Source: Mycolicibacterium porcinum (GTDB lineage Bacteria > Actinomycetota > Actinomycetes > Mycobacteriales > Mycobacteriaceae). From it: a DNA stretch of 64,000 nt. The stretch lies in contig MSTD01000016.1 in NCBI GenBank assembly GCA_001942045.1, forward strand, positions 62,001-126,000, read 5' to 3'. Within the stretch, counting starts at the first letter, position 1, and each line of letters begins with the position of its first letter. This document shows, piece after piece, positions 1 to 9,808 of the stretch. The notes under the pieces are model-generated. The model did no database searches. It was not told the DNA's origin and was given only the letters and a program-made list of their open reading frames with translations. Position numbers and translations under genes: made by a program.

Positions 1-390
1 GGTGGACAGGCCGCCGATGAGGAACTCGGTGAGCCGGCGCTCCGGAAGGGAATCCAGGAATCCGCGGGTGTCGTCGACCAGCCCGACACCCACCTCGTTG
101 GCCACGATCTTGCGGTCCAGCAGCCACGCCTTGGCCTCGGGGATCTCGATCGTCTCGGTGAGCAGGTTGTGCAGCTCGACGACCTCCACCCCACGGTCGC
201 GCATCTTGGACATGAAGTCGAAGTGGTCGCGCCGCGCGTTCTGCACCCACAACACGTCATCGAACAACAGGTCGTCACAGTTGGTCGGGGTGAGCCGTTC
301 ATGGGCCAGCCCCGGTGAGCAGACCAGGACCTTGCGCAGCTTCCCGACCTCGGAGTGCACGCCGTACGTGGCGGACGGATTCGCCATCAT
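1..390 (-). CDS. arcA: Arginine deiminase, N-terminal part (cut by window edge)
   Basis: Arginine deiminase hydrolyses arginine to citrulline and ammonia, the first step of the cytoplasmic ADI pathway. The first 130 residues are visible. They carry the family N-terminus: [16 protein letters not shown] near residues 11-26, then [17 protein letters not shown]. The catalytic His and Cys lie beyond the left edge. The start is the tandem ATG-ATG at 390, preceded by the ribosome site GAAAGGAAG. The permease stop is about 22 bases upstream, so the two genes almost certainly form an operon. The N-terminal motifs make the family clear, but activity cannot be judged without the rest of the gene. Confidence 0.88.
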   Translation of the reverse strand, partial: MMANPSATYGVHSEVGKLRKVLVCSPGLAHERLTPTNCDDLLFDDVLWVQNARRDHFDFMSKMRDRGVEVVELHNLLTETIEIPEAKAWLLDRKIVANEVGVGLVDDTRGFLDSLPERRLTEFLIGGLST

Positions 391-412
391 CTTCCTTTCA
401 CGTTGTGTGGCA

Positions 413-1867
413 CTAGATCTGGATGTGCCCGGTGACCAAACCGACGATCCCGGCCACCGCCCCGAGCAGGATGACCACGAACAACACCGCCTCCGGCGGA
501 GTGAACAACCGCAGGCCGCGCTCCCGGCGGGCCATCACATAAAGGACCGCACCGGCCGCGTAGAGGATGCACGACAGGAGCAGATGGTCGAATCCGGCGG
601 CGTAGACGAGGAACAACGTGTACACCGTCGCCAGCCCGGCCACCACGCCGTCCGCGAGCGGCGGTCTCCGGTCCTCGTAGGTCTCCCTCGTCAGCACCAG
701 CTTGAGGGCGTACCCGGCGGCCAGGAAATAGGGAATCAGTGCCAGCGCCGCGGTGAGGTCCAGCATGAAATCCAGTGCCTCGGAGGTGAACAGCAGCAGG
801 ATGAGCAACAGCTGCACCAGGCCACCGGCCATCACCAAGGCCGTCACCGGCGCGTCGTGGCTGTTCGTGCGGGCCAGGAAGCGCGGCATGTCCTCGGATT
901 TCGCCGGGATGTAGAGGATCTCGGCGGCCATCAGGGTCCAGGCCAGATACGCCCCCAGCACCGAGAGCACGACGCCGACCCGGATGAACACCGAACCCCA
1001 TGGGCCCACGATCGATTCGAGCACCGAGGCCATGGACGGCTGGCTGACGTTGGCGAGTTCGGACTGCGGCAAGACGCCGTAGGACACCAGCGTGACCAGA
1101 GCGAAAACACCGAGTACGGAAAGGAATCCGATGACGGTCGCCCGGCCGACGTCCTCACGCTTCTTCGCGTAACGCGAATACACACTGGCGCCCTCGATGC
1201 CCATGAACACGAACACCGTGATAAGCATCGTGCCCTTGGCCTGTTCGAACACCGAGGCCGACGGACCACCCTCGGCCTTCCATCCGCCCCAGAAATTGTC
1301 GGCGAACACCCCGGCCTTGAACGCGATCAGGGCGATCACGATGAACACCACGATGGGGACGATCTTGGCGATTGTGGCGATCCGGTTGATCACCGCCGCT
1401 TCCTTGACCCCACGCAGGATCAGGAAGCAGAACAACCACACCCCGATCGACGACACCAACACCGCGAGCACGGTGCTGCCGTCACCCAATTGCGGGAACA
1501 TCGCGCTGGCGGTCGCCATGATCAGCACCCAGTACGACGCGTTGCCCGCACATGCCGAGGCCCAGAACCCGAAGGCCGAATTGAATCCGACGTAATCGCC
1601 GAACCCGGCCTTGGCGTAGGCGAAGATCCCGGCATCCAGATCGGGTTTGCGGGTGGCCAGCCGCTGGAATACGAATGCCAGCATCAACATTCCCGTGCCG
1701 GCGATGGCCCAGGCGATGAGCGCCCCCAGCACACCGGACTCCGCGCCGAACCGCCGCGGCAGCAGGAATACCCCCGAGCCGACCATTGATCCGACCACCA
1801 TCGCGGTCAACGTCGGCAGGCTGACCTTGTCGCCCGTAGCTTCTGTCTTCGGTTCAGCCGTGGTCAT
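413..1867 (-). CDS. arcD: APC-family amino acid permease (probable arginine/ornithine antiporter)
   Basis: This 484-residue integral membrane protein has about twelve hydrophobic segments and the APC-family signature [16 protein letters not shown] in the first membrane helix (near residues 26-41). It belongs to the basic amino acid/polyamine antiporter type. Its position directly upstream of arginine deiminase suggests that it exchanges arginine for ornithine across the cytoplasmic membrane. Substrate is inferred from the neighbour, not from the sequence, so another cationic amino acid is possible. The gene leads the two-gene operon, and its upstream region holds two dyads that could be operators. 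Confidence 0.8.
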   Translation of the reverse strand: MTTAEPKTEATGDKVSLPTLTAMVVGSMVGSGVFLLPRRFGAESGVLGALIAWAIAGTGMLMLAFVFQRLATRKPDLDAGIFAYAKAGFGDYVGFNSAFGFWASACAGNASYWVLIMATASAMFPQLGDGSTVLAVLVSSIGVWLFCFLILRGVKEAAVINRIATIAKIVPIVVFIVIALIAFKAGVFADNFWGGWKAEGGPSASVFEQAKGTMLITVFVFMGIEGASVYSRYAKKREDVGRATVIGFLSVLGVFALVTLVSYGVLPQSELANVSQPSMASVLESIVGPWGSVFIRVGVVLSVLGAYLAWTLMAAEILYIPAKSEDMPRFLARTNSHDAPVTALVMAGGLVQLLLILLLFTSEALDFMLDLTAALALIPYFLAAGYALKLVLTRETYEDRRPPLADGVVAGLATVYTLFLVYAAGFDHLLLSCILYAAGAVLYVMARRERGLRLFTPPEAVLFVVILLGAVAGIVGLVTGHIQI

Positions 1868-1894
1868 ATGTCGTCTTTCGCAGTGCGTTGGACG

Positions 1895-1955
1895 GTTCCG
1901 GAACGAACATGAATGCGGTTAACCATAGATCACGTTCACCGAACGGCCGGTGAAC
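1895..1955 (-). promoter_or_regulatory. Dyads upstream of the arc operon
   Basis: Two inverted repeats lie in the 138-base gap before the permease gene. One is the perfect palindrome GTTCCGGAAC at 1895-1904. The other is GTTCACCG-N6-CGGTGAAC at 1934-1955, with 8-base arms. Their place 30-90 bases upstream of the permease ATG fits operators. No regulator gene is next to them. Confidence 0.35.
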
Positions 1956-2005
1956 TTGCCGGGCGCAAACGGTAAACGCACCAATCGGGTTGATCCAGAA
2001 CCAGA

Positions 2006-2863
2006 TCAGAGATCAGCGATGATCTGCTGCCGTTTCGAGGTGTACTCGTCCTCGCTGATGGCGCCCGTCGCACGCAACGTTTCCAATTCCTGAAGCCGTT
2101 GGGCGGTCGACGGGGCCGGCGGCGCGAGGAACGGCGCCGACGCGGCACCCGCCTCCGAGGCCGCCGGTGGGGTCGCCGCTGCTGGGGGTGAAGTCGACTG
2201 CTGTGCCGCCGCGCGTCGCACCACGGCCTGCACCTCTTCGCGGGCCGCCGGATTGGCCCGCAGGTCGACCATGCTGTTGATGCCGATGCCGTGCGCCTTG
2301 AGGATCTGCAGGATCTCCATCAGCGGGCCGGACTGACCGGTCAGGTCGTAGGTCCTGTTCTCCTCCGCGATCGTGAACGTCGCGGGCATCAGACCACTGA
2401 CCAGACTGCTTCTCTCCCAGTCGATTCGATACTCGTTGGTGGTCGGGTCGACCAACGCGACCAACTTGCGGTTGGTGATCATGGGCAGCCGAGACACCGA
2501 GGCCAGCACGCGATCCTGACTGGCGAACGGTGCAATGCCGGGTCCGGAGATCTGCAGATCCAGCTTCACCAGCGGCTGTTCGTTGATGCGGGTACCGGTC
2601 TCGTGAATACCGGTGACCTGCGCCAGGGCCAACACGCCCACCTGTTCGAGCTTCTCGTTCTGCGCGGCCGACTTCGCCCCGGCGGCGGTGAGTCCCAGCG
2701 CGATCAGAATATCGATCGCGGTGACCAACAGACCGGTCCAGAACATCCATTTCATCATCGGCTCGCCGCCGCTGGCGAAGTAGATGATCAGGAAGATCGG
2801 GCCGACGATGCCGCACAGCAGTACGAAGGCCTGAATGCGTAAGTACCGCAGGAAGGTGGACAT
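2006..2863 (-). CDS. SHOCT-domain membrane protein
   Basis: This 285-residue protein has two hydrophobic segments at the N-terminus (about residues 8-30 and 38-62), a soluble middle region, an Ala/Pro-rich linker (about 218-255) and a C-terminal SHOCT helix pair (LQELETLRATGAISEDEYTS, about 257-276). SHOCT modules are short C-terminal oligomerisation domains. The function of the whole protein is not known. The ATG at 2863 follows an ACAGGAG ribosome site. A 10-bp hairpin lies just upstream. It is probably membrane bound with the SHOCT end in the cytoplasm, which is inference. Confidence 0.7.
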   Translation of the reverse strand: MSTFLRYLRIQAFVLLCGIVGPIFLIIYFASGGEPMMKWMFWTGLLVTAIDILIALGLTAAGAKSAAQNEKLEQVGVLALAQVTGIHETGTRINEQPLVKLDLQISGPGIAPFASQDRVLASVSRLPMITNRKLVALVDPTTNEYRIDWERSSLVSGLMPATFTIAEENRTYDLTGQSGPLMEILQILKAHGIGINSMVDLRANPAAREEVQAVVRRAAAQQSTSPPAAATPPAASEAGAASAPFLAPPAPSTAQRLQELETLRATGAISEDEYTSKRQQIIADL

Positions 2864-2880
2864 CGCGGACTCCTGTCGTC

Positions 2881-2912
2881 GTCTCGGGCGCCATCAGATT
2901 AACGCCCGAGAC
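2881..2912. terminator. 10-bp hairpin between cutinase and SHOCT genes
   Basis: GTCTCGGGCG and its exact reverse complement are separated by 12 bases. The hairpin begins 8 bases past the stop of the cutinase-like gene and ends about 17 bases before the SHOCT start. It has no T-run, so it may be a non-canonical terminator or an operator for the SHOCT gene. Confidence 0.45.
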
Positions 2913-2920
2913 CCGGCTGA

Positions 2921-3760
2921 TCAGGAGTGAACGACTCCATCCGTCGCACCGCCCGCGGGCACCGTCTGCTGCTGCATCGGCGACGGGCCCAGCATCCGGT
3001 ACAGCGGCCAGGTCCATCGGTATCCGCCGCTGCTCGACCGGGCGTAACTGGTGTGCACGGCGATCGCGGTGGCGGTCACCTCTTCGGCGTCCTCGTCGTA
3101 GTCGCACACCGCGTCCCCACGATCACACACGCTGATCGTGCGGCTGCCGATGGTGGCGGGCAGCGGGGCCGGAGCGTGGGCCAGGATCGGCCAGTCCTGT
3201 GCGACGCCCTTGCCGGCTCCGGGCACGGCGGTCGCCGTGCCCAGGTTCACGGTGGGATCGGTCGGCAACCGGTCACCGTCGGCGACCAACAGCGCGGCGG
3301 CCAGATTGGGGCTGCCCGCCAACCCGGCAAGATTGCGGTGCACCACCATCGCGCCCTGCGAATATCCGGCCAGCACGACCTTGCTGGCCGGGCATTGCTG
3401 GGTGAACGCCGCGTACTGGTTCCCCAGCGCCGCGACTCCGGCGTCGACACTGCTCATGAAACCGCCCCAGCCCAGCAGGTCCCCGTCGGCAGGCACCGGT
3501 GCCGCGGGGTACACCACGGCCTCCGCCGTTATCGTGCGGCCGTCCTGCTGCACCCACTGGGACAAGTCACGCAAGGAGTTGTAAACCACCCGGCCCATGC
3601 CGGCGTCGGTCGTCGGATCGTCCCGCTCACCCGAACCGGCCACACCGATCCAGTGCAAGTCCGGGCACCCGGGACTGGCCTGCGCCGTTCCCGCCGCGAA
3701 TCCGACCGCCGTGCCGGCAAGAACCGCCGCTGCTGCCAGCGTCCATATCCGTCGCACCAT
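2921..3760 (-). CDS. Secreted cutinase-family serine hydrolase
   Basis: The 279-residue product opens with a Sec signal peptide (VRR, a hydrophobic stretch, then a likely cut after GTAQA-S). The mature part is a cutinase-family alpha/beta hydrolase. Nucleophile motif GYSQG is near residue 133, the aspartate lies in a DAVCD motif, and the histidine is in HTSY. Cysteines flank the fold as usual in this family. Mycobacterial cutinase-like proteins are exported esterases, lipases or phospholipases, so the natural substrate is open. The ATG at 3760 is preferred over a TTG 12 bases upstream because GGGGACGAAC precedes it as a ribosome site. It is a single gene downstream of, and separated by a terminator from, tuf. 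Confidence 0.82.
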   Translation of the reverse strand: MVRRIWTLAAAAVLAGTAVGFAAGTAQASPGCPDLHWIGVAGSGERDDPTTDAGMGRVVYNSLRDLSQWVQQDGRTITAEAVVYPAAPVPADGDLLGWGGFMSSVDAGVAALGNQYAAFTQQCPASKVVLAGYSQGAMVVHRNLAGLAGSPNLAAALLVADGDRLPTDPTVNLGTATAVPGAGKGVAQDWPILAHAPAPLPATIGSRTISVCDRGDAVCDYDEDAEEVTATAIAVHTSYARSSSGGYRWTWPLYRMLGPSPMQQQTVPAGGATDGVVHS

Positions 3761-3856
3761 GTTCGTCCCCAACCCGTGTAGCTCGACTATGCAATAAAGA
3801 TCGTCTCAGTTACCACAGGCGTTACAGCGGACCCAGCACCAACACGCCGGAAAACA

Positions 3857-3890
3857 AAAGCGGCGCTCACCCGGAGGTGAGCGCCGCTTT
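3857..3890 (-). terminator. Intrinsic terminator after tuf
   Basis: A perfect 15-bp stem (AAAGCGGCGCTCACC with its complement, 4-base loop) is followed on the minus strand by a T-rich tail. It sits about 20 bases beyond the tuf stop and closes the str operon. Confidence 0.9.
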
Positions 3891-3910
3891 CGCGTTGCTA
3901 GGTCAGATCA

Positions 3911-5101
3911 TCACTTAATGATCTTGGTAACCCGGCCGGCGCCGACGGTACGGCCGCCCTCGCGGATCGCGAAGCGCAGGCCCTCGTCCATGGCGACGGG
4001 CTGGATCAGCTTGACGGAGATGTCGGTGTTGTCACCGGGCATAACCATCTCGGTGCCCTCGGGCAGGGTAACCACGCCGGTCACGTCCGTGGTACGGAAG
4101 TAGAACTGCGGACGGTAGTTGTTGAAGAACGGCGTGTGGCGGCCACCCTCGTCCTTGGACAGGATGTAGACGCTGCCCTCGAACTCGGTGTGCGGGGTGG
4201 TGGTGCCGGGCTTGACCACAACCTGGCCACGCTCGACGTCCTCGCGCTTGATGCCACGAACCAGCAGACCGACGTTGTCGCCGGCCTGGCCCTGGTCGAG
4301 CAGCTTGCGGAACATTTCCACACCGGTGACGGTGGTCTTGGTCGTGGTCGGGCGGATGCCGACGATCTCGACCTCTTCGTTGACGTTGATCACGCCACGC
4401 TCGACGCGACCGGTCACCACGGTGCCACGACCGGTGATGGTGAAGACGTCCTCGACGGGCATCAGGAACGGCTTGTCGGTCTCACGAACCGGATCCGGGA
4501 TCGACTCGTCGACGGCCTCCATGAGGTCCTCAACCGACTTGACCCACTTCGGGTCACCCTCCAGCGCCTTCAGCGCGGAGACGCGGATGACCGGGGCGTC
4601 CTCGTCGAACTCCTGGGCGGCCAGCAGTTCGCGGACCTCCATCTCGACGAGCTCGAGGAGCTCCTCGTCGTCGACCATGTCCGACTTGTTCAGCGCCACG
4701 AGGATGTAAGGCACACCCACCTGGCGACCCAGCAGCACGTGCTCGCGGGTCTGCGGCATCGGGCCGTCGGTCGCGGCGACCACCAGGATCGCGCCGTCCA
4801 TCTGGGCGGCACCGGTGATCATGTTCTTGATGTAGTCGGCGTGACCGGGGGCGTCCACGTGTGCGTAGTGGCGCTTCTCGGTCTGGTACTCAACATGCGA
4901 GATGTTGATCGTGATACCGCGCTGACGCTCTTCAGGCGCGTTGTCGATCTGGTCGAATGCGCGCGACTCGTTCAAATCGGGGTACTTGTCGTGCAGAACC
5001 TTGGTGATTGCTGCAGTGAGCGTGGTCTTGCCGTGGTCAACGTGACCGATGGTCCCGATGTTGACGTGCGGCTTCGTCCGCTCGAACTTCGCCTTCGCCA
5101 C
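3911..5101 (-). CDS. tuf: Elongation factor Tu
   Basis: EF-Tu carries aminoacyl-tRNA to the ribosome as a GTP complex. The 396-residue protein is full length, with G1 GHVDHGKTT near residue 19, G3 DAPGH, G4 NKSD, and beta-barrel domains II and III to the end. It is the last gene of the str operon, after fusA, and is followed by a strong terminator. The ATG at 5101 follows an AGGAGG-like site in the reverse complement of the bases just upstream. Nothing unusual is seen in the coding sequence. The spacer before it contains a duplicated piece of the fusA end. Confidence 0.98.
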   Translation of the reverse strand: MAKAKFERTKPHVNIGTIGHVDHGKTTLTAAITKVLHDKYPDLNESRAFDQIDNAPEERQRGITINISHVEYQTEKRHYAHVDAPGHADYIKNMITGAAQMDGAILVVAATDGPMPQTREHVLLGRQVGVPYILVALNKSDMVDDEELLELVEMEVRELLAAQEFDEDAPVIRVSALKALEGDPKWVKSVEDLMEAVDESIPDPVRETDKPFLMPVEDVFTITGRGTVVTGRVERGVINVNEEVEIVGIRPTTTKTTVTGVEMFRKLLDQGQAGDNVGLLVRGIKREDVERGQVVVKPGTTTPHTEFEGSVYILSKDEGGRHTPFFNNYRPQFYFRTTDVTGVVTLPEGTEMVMPGDNTDISVKLIQPVAMDEGLRFAIREGGRTVGAGRVTKIIK

Positions 5102-5192
5102 TGTGGTGTCCTCCTGGACTTGTTGGTGCTTTTACTTAAAGCAGTGTTGATGTGTTCAGTTGTGTGCCCGCGACAGTTGCCGCGACGAGCCT

Positions 5193-5292
5193 ACTGACCC
5201 GTCGCCTTCGCGTGATCGATGGCTCGACTCCGGCTCAGTTCGCGCCTCGGTCGCAAGCGACCGTCGATGCTCACTGACCCGTCGCCTTCGCG
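5193..5292. repeat. Direct repeat: fusA 3' end copied in fusA-tuf spacer
   Basis: The 20 bases at 5273-5292, which hold the fusA stop and last codons, recur exactly at 5193-5212, 80 bases further downstream. Just beyond, the sequences match again if one base is skipped. A small dyad (CGGTCGC-AA-GCGACCG, 5248-5263) lies between the copies. This looks like a remnant of a short tandem duplication. Confidence 0.75.
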
Positions 5293-7373
5293 ATGATCTC
5301 CTTCGCCACGTTCGCCGGAACTTCGGCGTACGAGTCGAACACCATGGAGTAGTTCGCCCGGCCCTGGGTCTTCGACCGAAGGTCGCCCACGTAGCCGAAC
5401 ATCTCCGACAGCGGCACCTGCGCCTTGACGACACGCGCACCGCTGCGCTCCTCCATGGCCTGGATCTGACCACGGCGGGAGTTCAAGTCGCCGATCACGT
5501 CGCCCATGTAATCCTCGGGCGTCGTGACCTCGACAGCCATGATGGGCTCGAGGATGACCGGCTGAGCCGCCTGGGCGGCCTTCTTCAGCACCTGCGAACC
5601 CGCCACCTTGAACGCCATTTCCGAGGAGTCGACCTCGTGGTAGGCGCCGTCGAGCAGCGTCACCTTCAGGTTCACCAGCGGGTAGCCGGCCAGCACGCCG
5701 TACTGCATGGCGTCCTGCGCACCGGCATCCACCGACGGGATGTACTCGCGCGGGATGCGGCCACCGGTGACCTTGTTCTCGAACTCGTAGGTGGCACCGT
5801 CCTCGCCGACGAACGGCTCGAGGTCGATCAGCACCTTCGCGAACTGGCCGGAGCCACCCGTTTGCTTCTTGTGGGTGAACTCGACCTTTTCCACCTTGCG
5901 GCGGATGGTCTCGCGGTAGGCCACCTGCGGCTTACCGACGTTGGCCTCAACCTTGAACTCGCGACGCATGCGGTCCACCAGGATGTCCAGGTGCAGCTCG
6001 CCCATACCGCCGATGACGGTCTGGCCGGTCTCCTGGTCCAGGTGCACCTTGAAGGTCGGGTCCTCTTCGGCGAGCTTCTGGATCGCGGTGCCCAGCTTCT
6101 CCTGGTCACTCTTGGTCTTGGGCTCGATGGCCACCTCGATGACCGGATCCGGGAAGGTCATCGACTCCAGCACGACCTGCTGGTTGGGATCGCACAGGGT
6201 GTCACCGGTGGTGGTGTCCTTCAGGCCGATCACCGCGTAGATGTGACCAGCAGACGCCGACTCGACCGGGTTCTCCTTGTTGGCGTGCATCTGGAACAGC
6301 TTGCCCAGACGCTCCTTCTTGCCCTTGGTCGCGTTGATGACCTGGGCACCGGACTCGACCTTGCCCGAGTACACGCGGACGTAGGTGAGCTTGCCGAAGA
6401 AGGGGTGCACGGCGATCTTGAACGCGAGCGCGGCGAACGGCTCGTCGACCGACGGCTTGCGCAGAACCTCTTCGTCCTCCTTGCCGGGGACGTGGCCCTT
6501 GACGGACTCGACATCCAGCGGCGACGGGAGGTAGTCGATCACGGCGTCCAGCATCGGCTGCACACCCTTGTTCTTGAACGCGCTGCCGCACAGCACCGGG
6601 TACAGCTCGCTGCTCACGGTCAGCTTGCGGATGGCGCCCTTGATCTCATCGATGGTGAGCTCTTCGCCACCGAGGTACTTCTCCAGAAGCGCCTCGTCGG
6701 TCTCGGCGACCGTGTCCAGCAGCTCGCTGCGGTACTCGGCGGCCTTGTCGGCCAGTTCCGCGGGGATCTCGATGGTCTCGTAGCTCTCACCGAGCTTGGT
6801 CTCGCCACGCCACACCTTGGCGTTCATCTCGACCAGGTCGATGATGCCCTCGAAGTCGTTCTCGGCACCGATCGGCAGCTGGATCACCAGCGGCTTGGCG
6901 CCGAGGCGGTCCTTGATGGTCTGCACGGTGAAGTAGAAGTCGGCACCGAGCTTGTCCATCTTGTTGACGAAGCAGATCCGGGGCACGTCGTACTTGTCGG
7001 CCTGGCGCCACACCTGCTCGGACTGCGGCTCAACACCCTCCTTGCCGTCGAAGACGGCAACGGCACCGTCGAGCACGCGCAGGCTGCGCTCCACCTCAAC
7101 GGTGAAGTCGACGTGCCCGGGGGTGTCGATGATGTTGATCTGGTTGTTGTTCCAGAAGCAGGTCACGGCTGCGGAGGTGATGGTGATACCACGCTCCTGC
7201 TCCTGCTCCATCCAGTCGGTGGTGGAGGCACCGTCGTGCGTCTCACCGATCTTGTAGTTGACGCCGGTGTAATAGAGGATGCGCTCGGTCGTCGTCGTCT
7301 TGCCGGCGTCGATGTGCGCCATGATGCCGATGTTGCGGACCTTGTTCAGGTCTGTCAGCACGTCCTGTGCCAC
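5271..7373 (-). CDS. fusA: Elongation factor G
   Basis: EF-G drives translocation on the ribosome using GTP. The 700-residue protein has the P-loop [15 protein letters not shown] near residue 19, DTPGHVDF (G3), NKMDKLG (G4), and the usual five-domain length. It lies between rpsG (87 bases upstream) and tuf. It is the canonical fusA of the str operon, not a ribosome-recycling paralogue. The last codons (AKATGQ-stop) are those repeated in the downstream spacer. Confidence 0.98.
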   Translation of the reverse strand: MAQDVLTDLNKVRNIGIMAHIDAGKTTTTERILYYTGVNYKIGETHDGASTTDWMEQEQERGITITSAAVTCFWNNNQINIIDTPGHVDFTVEVERSLRVLDGAVAVFDGKEGVEPQSEQVWRQADKYDVPRICFVNKMDKLGADFYFTVQTIKDRLGAKPLVIQLPIGAENDFEGIIDLVEMNAKVWRGETKLGESYETIEIPAELADKAAEYRSELLDTVAETDEALLEKYLGGEELTIDEIKGAIRKLTVSSELYPVLCGSAFKNKGVQPMLDAVIDYLPSPLDVESVKGHVPGKEDEEVLRKPSVDEPFAALAFKIAVHPFFGKLTYVRVYSGKVESGAQVINATKGKKERLGKLFQMHANKENPVESASAGHIYAVIGLKDTTTGDTLCDPNQQVVLESMTFPDPVIEVAIEPKTKSDQEKLGTAIQKLAEEDPTFKVHLDQETGQTVIGGMGELHLDILVDRMRREFKVEANVGKPQVAYRETIRRKVEKVEFTHKKQTGGSGQFAKVLIDLEPFVGEDGATYEFENKVTGGRIPREYIPSVDAGAQDAMQYGVLAGYPLVNLKVTLLDGAYHEVDSSEMAFKVAGSQVLKKAAQAAQPVILEPIMAVEVTTPEDYMGDVIGDLNSRRGQIQAMEERSGARVVKAQVPLSEMFGYVGDLRSKTQGRANYSMVFDSYAEVPANVAKEIIAKATGQ

Positions 7374-7460
7374 GGAAGTCTTCCCAACTCTTTCGCTTGC
7401 TTGATTAGGTGTTCGATTGCGCGCGTACCGGCACCCGACGCTGGATGCCGGGCGCGGGTA

Positions 7461-7931
7461 TCACCAGCGGTAGTGCGCGAAAGCCCGGTTCGCTTCGGCC
7501 ATCTTGTGAGTGTCCTCACGACGCTTCACAGCGGCGCCCAGGCCGTTGCTGGCATCGAGGATCTCGTTGGCGAGGCGCTCGATCATGGTCTTCTCACGAC
7601 GGGCCTTGGAGAAGCTGACCAGCCAACGCAGGGCCAGGGTGGTGGAGCGATCGGGACGAACCTCGACCGGCACCTGGTAGGTGGCACCACCGACGCGGCG
7701 GCTGCGCACCTCGAGGGCGGGCTTGACGTTGTCGAGCGCGCGCTTGAGGGTGACGACCGGATCGGTGCCGGTCTTGTCGCGAGCCTGCTCCAGCGCACCG
7801 TAGACAATGCGCTCGGCCAGTGACTTCTTGCCGTCCAGCAGCACCTTGTTGACCAGCTGGGTGACCAGCTGCGACCCGTAAACCGGATCGTTGACCAACG
7901 GACGCTTCGGCGCGGGTCCCTTGCGCGGCAT
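7461..7931 (-). CDS. rpsG: 30S ribosomal protein S7
   Basis: S7 nucleates assembly of the 30S head and contacts the exit-site tRNA. The 156-residue sequence starts [20 protein letters not shown] and ends at FAHYRW, the usual actinobacterial length. Its ATG overlaps the rpsL stop as TGATG, so the two are translationally coupled. Confidence 0.98.
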   Translation of the reverse strand: MPRKGPAPKRPLVNDPVYGSQLVTQLVNKVLLDGKKSLAERIVYGALEQARDKTGTDPVVTLKRALDNVKPALEVRSRRVGGATYQVPVEVRPDRSTTLALRWLVSFSKARREKTMIERLANEILDASNGLGAAVKRREDTHKMAEANRAFAHYRW

Positions 7932-8305
7932 CAGCTCTTCTCCTTCTTCGCGCCGTAACGGCTACGGGCCTGCTTGCGGTTCTTGACACCCTGGGTGTCG
8001 AGCGACCCGCGGATGATCTTGTAACGGACACCGGGGAGGTCCTTCACACGACCGCCGCGCACCAGCACCATCGAGTGCTCCTGCAGGTTGTGACCCTCAC
8101 CGGGGATGTAGGCGGTGACCTCAACGCCACTGGTCAGCTTCACACGCGCGACCTTGCGAAGCGCCGAGTTCGGCTTCTTCGGGGTGGTGGTGTACACGCG
8201 CGTGCACACACCACGGCGCTGCGGGCTGCCCTTGAGAGCCGCCGTCTTCACCTTGGCGACCTTGTCGCGGCGACCCTTGCGGACCAGCTGGTTGATGGTT
8301 GGCAT
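7931..8305 (-). CDS. rpsL: 30S ribosomal protein S12
   Basis: S12 sits at the decoding centre. The 124 residues include [11 protein letters not shown] (Lys43 and Lys44) and GGRVKDLPG (Lys88). Lys43 and Lys88 are the wild-type residues at the two classic streptomycin-resistance positions, so this allele predicts no S12-based resistance. It is the first gene of the str operon. A promoter-like site lies about 205 bases upstream, which would give a long leader. Confidence 0.98.
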   Translation of the reverse strand: MPTINQLVRKGRRDKVAKVKTAALKGSPQRRGVCTRVYTTTPKKPNSALRKVARVKLTSGVEVTAYIPGEGHNLQEHSMVLVRGGRVKDLPGVRYKIIRGSLDTQGVKNRKQARSRYGAKKEKS

Positions 8306-8574
8306 GTACCGGCTTTCTCTGTGTTGCTCTTGCTGTTCTAAGTCTCTGTACTGCAGTTATCCCCCGGCCGCGTACCCCGCGTCCGGGCGTGTCGCACGTG
8401 CTTACACCGGTGGAATTCCGATGCGTGTTAGACATGCAAATTCGCCCGGCGTGCGGGCACGCTAGCGAAACACTCAGCGGCGTGCGCCTTCCGGCCAGGC
8501 ACGATCTACCACAATACCAGGGCTGGGCGCGACGAACCAAACCCGCTCACGACGACCTAATCCCAGGTCAGACG
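8306..8574 (-). other. Long leader and promoter region of the str operon
   Basis: This 269-base non-coding stretch separates the TetR gene from rpsL. Apart from the candidate promoter at 8511-8540 I see no convincing small gene or strong hairpin. Confidence 0.5.
8511..8540 (-). promoter_or_regulatory. Candidate str operon promoter
   Basis: On the minus strand, TTGGTT (8540-8535), an 18-base spacer and TATTGT (8516-8511) resemble a SigA-type promoter. Transcription would begin near 8504, giving a leader of about 200 bases before rpsL. The same TATTGT box occurs before rpoB. Confidence 0.5.
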
Positions 8575-9198
8575 CTACGACTCTGACTGCCCCATACCTG
8601 CGGCCAGTCGTCGCAGCATATCGGTGAATACCGCATCGGTGTCGATATCGTCCATAACGCCCGTCATTTCCAGCAGGACGAAGCCGTGCAGGGCCGACCA
8701 GAACTGCAGTGCGGCATAGAAGGCGTCCTCCCCCTCCAGGCCGTACGAGGTCAGCACCTCGATCACCGGCCCGGCCGCGGCCTTGGTGGCAGCCGAGTAC
8801 TCCGGGTCGTCCCCGCCGAAGGGCATCCGGGTGAACGCCGAGTAGCGCCCGGGATGGTGGTGGGCGTAGCTGCGATAGGCGCTGGCCATGACCGCCACGG
8901 CATCGTCCCGGGTGCGGCCGGCGCCCACGGTGTTGAGCATCTCGATGATGTCGTCGATAACCCGCATCCGAACCGTGCGGCGCAGGTCGTCCAGGCTGTC
9001 CACATGGTTGTAGAGCGACGGGCCCTTGGTGCCGAGCTGGCCGGCCAGCGCATTGATCGTCAAGGCGTCCCAGCCCTCACGATCCAGGAATGTCAGCGCA
9101 GCGTTGACGATCGCCTCCCGGCTGAGCTTCGTGGTCCGCGCCGGCCGCGACGGGGAACGTCGAGTTCCAGCCGCCTGTGCCTCTGGCCGAGCTGACAT
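8575..9198 (-). CDS. TetR-family transcriptional regulator
   Basis: The 207-residue protein has a TetR N-terminal helix-turn-helix at about residues 25-70 (REAIVNAALTFLDREGWDAL, then GTKGPSLYNHVDSLDDL) and an alpha-helical ligand-binding C-terminus with the aromatic WSALHGFVLLEM stretch typical of TetR_C families. It is likely a dimeric repressor. It lies immediately upstream of rpsL, the same place as Rv0681 in M. tuberculosis, and is probably its orthologue. Target and ligand are unknown. The first 20 residues are Arg/Pro-rich and may be an over-extended start. Confidence 0.85.
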   Translation of the reverse strand: MSARPEAQAAGTRRSPSRPARTTKLSREAIVNAALTFLDREGWDALTINALAGQLGTKGPSLYNHVDSLDDLRRTVRMRVIDDIIEMLNTVGAGRTRDDAVAVMASAYRSYAHHHPGRYSAFTRMPFGGDDPEYSAATKAAAGPVIEVLTSYGLEGEDAFYAALQFWSALHGFVLLEMTGVMDDIDTDAVFTDMLRRLAAGMGQSES

Positions 9199-9278
9199 GT
9201 ACGCACTGCCTTCGAGTCGATGTGATTGACGCCGCCGTTTGGGTCGCCGTGAAACTGTAGCCCCTCAGGCAGCGCAGA

Positions 9279-9806
9279 TCAGTTCACCCGGCCCTGACTG
9301 AGCCGGGCGAGTTTCTCGGTGACCTGGCAAAGGTCAGGCAGGGTGGCCGGGTTCATCGTCTGAATCGACCACGTGATGACATCCTGCCCCTTGGCCACGT
9401 AAATGCTGCAGACATTCGCGTCCGACGCGCGGAAGCCTTGGTTGCCGTCGATGGACAGCTCGGTGAGGGTGCGTCCGGCCCGGGTCTCCAGCGTCCGCTC
9501 GGTGTCCATGTCGCTCCCCCGGTACCACCAGGTGGAGATGCCCATCCCCGCACCGAATGTGCCCAGCACCGAGTTCTCCTGCCAGAAACACCCGGCATCA
9601 CTCACCACAGCTTTGGTGAACATCGACGAGCCGACCGCATCGGCAATGTCGGCGTCGGTGATGCCGTTGCAGTCCGCGCCGTGAAAACCGTCACCGGATG
9701 CCGCTGGTTCCGAGGGCGACGGCGACTCTGTCGGCCCGCACGCCGTCATGGCGACTGCGGCCGCGATGCCGACCAGACACCTCACTGCGAGGTAGCGGTG
9801 TGCCAC
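9279..9806 (-). CDS. DUF3558 lipoprotein (second of a tandem pair)
   Basis: The 175-residue product has a signal sequence ending in a lipobox-like VAMTAC, then a Pro/Ser linker and a DUF3558 domain with conserved cysteines (GADCNGIT, GCFWQE, ANVCSIYV, PDLCQVTEKL). DUF3558 proteins are actinobacterial surface lipoproteins of unknown role. The GTG at 9806 is chosen because it begins the signal sequence and lies 2 bases after the stop of the upstream DUF3558 gene. The open frame continues upstream through that gene, but it has no signal there. The two proteins are divergent paralogues. Confidence 0.78.
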   Translation of the reverse strand: MAHRYLAVRCLVGIAAAVAMTACGPTESPSPSEPAASGDGFHGADCNGITDADIADAVGSSMFTKAVVSDAGCFWQENSVLGTFGAGMGISTWWYRGSDMDTERTLETRAGRTLTELSIDGNQGFRASDANVCSIYVAKGQDVITWSIQTMNPATLPDLCQVTEKLARLSQGRVN

Positions 9807-9808
9807 GG

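Noticed and set aside
2..1789. Long plus-strand open frame opposite arcA and the permease gene
   Set aside because: It reads antisense to clear genes, is His/Gln/Arg/Asp-rich, and has no family features. High GC makes such frames common.
5248..5263. Small hairpin CGGTCGC-AA-GCGACCG as a terminator after fusA
   Set aside because: The stem is short with no T-run, and tuf follows as part of the same operon.
5160..7823. Very long plus-strand open frame opposite fusA and rpsG
   Set aside because: Antisense frame of highly expressed, strongly biased genes; composition is typical of a shadow and there is no ribosome site.
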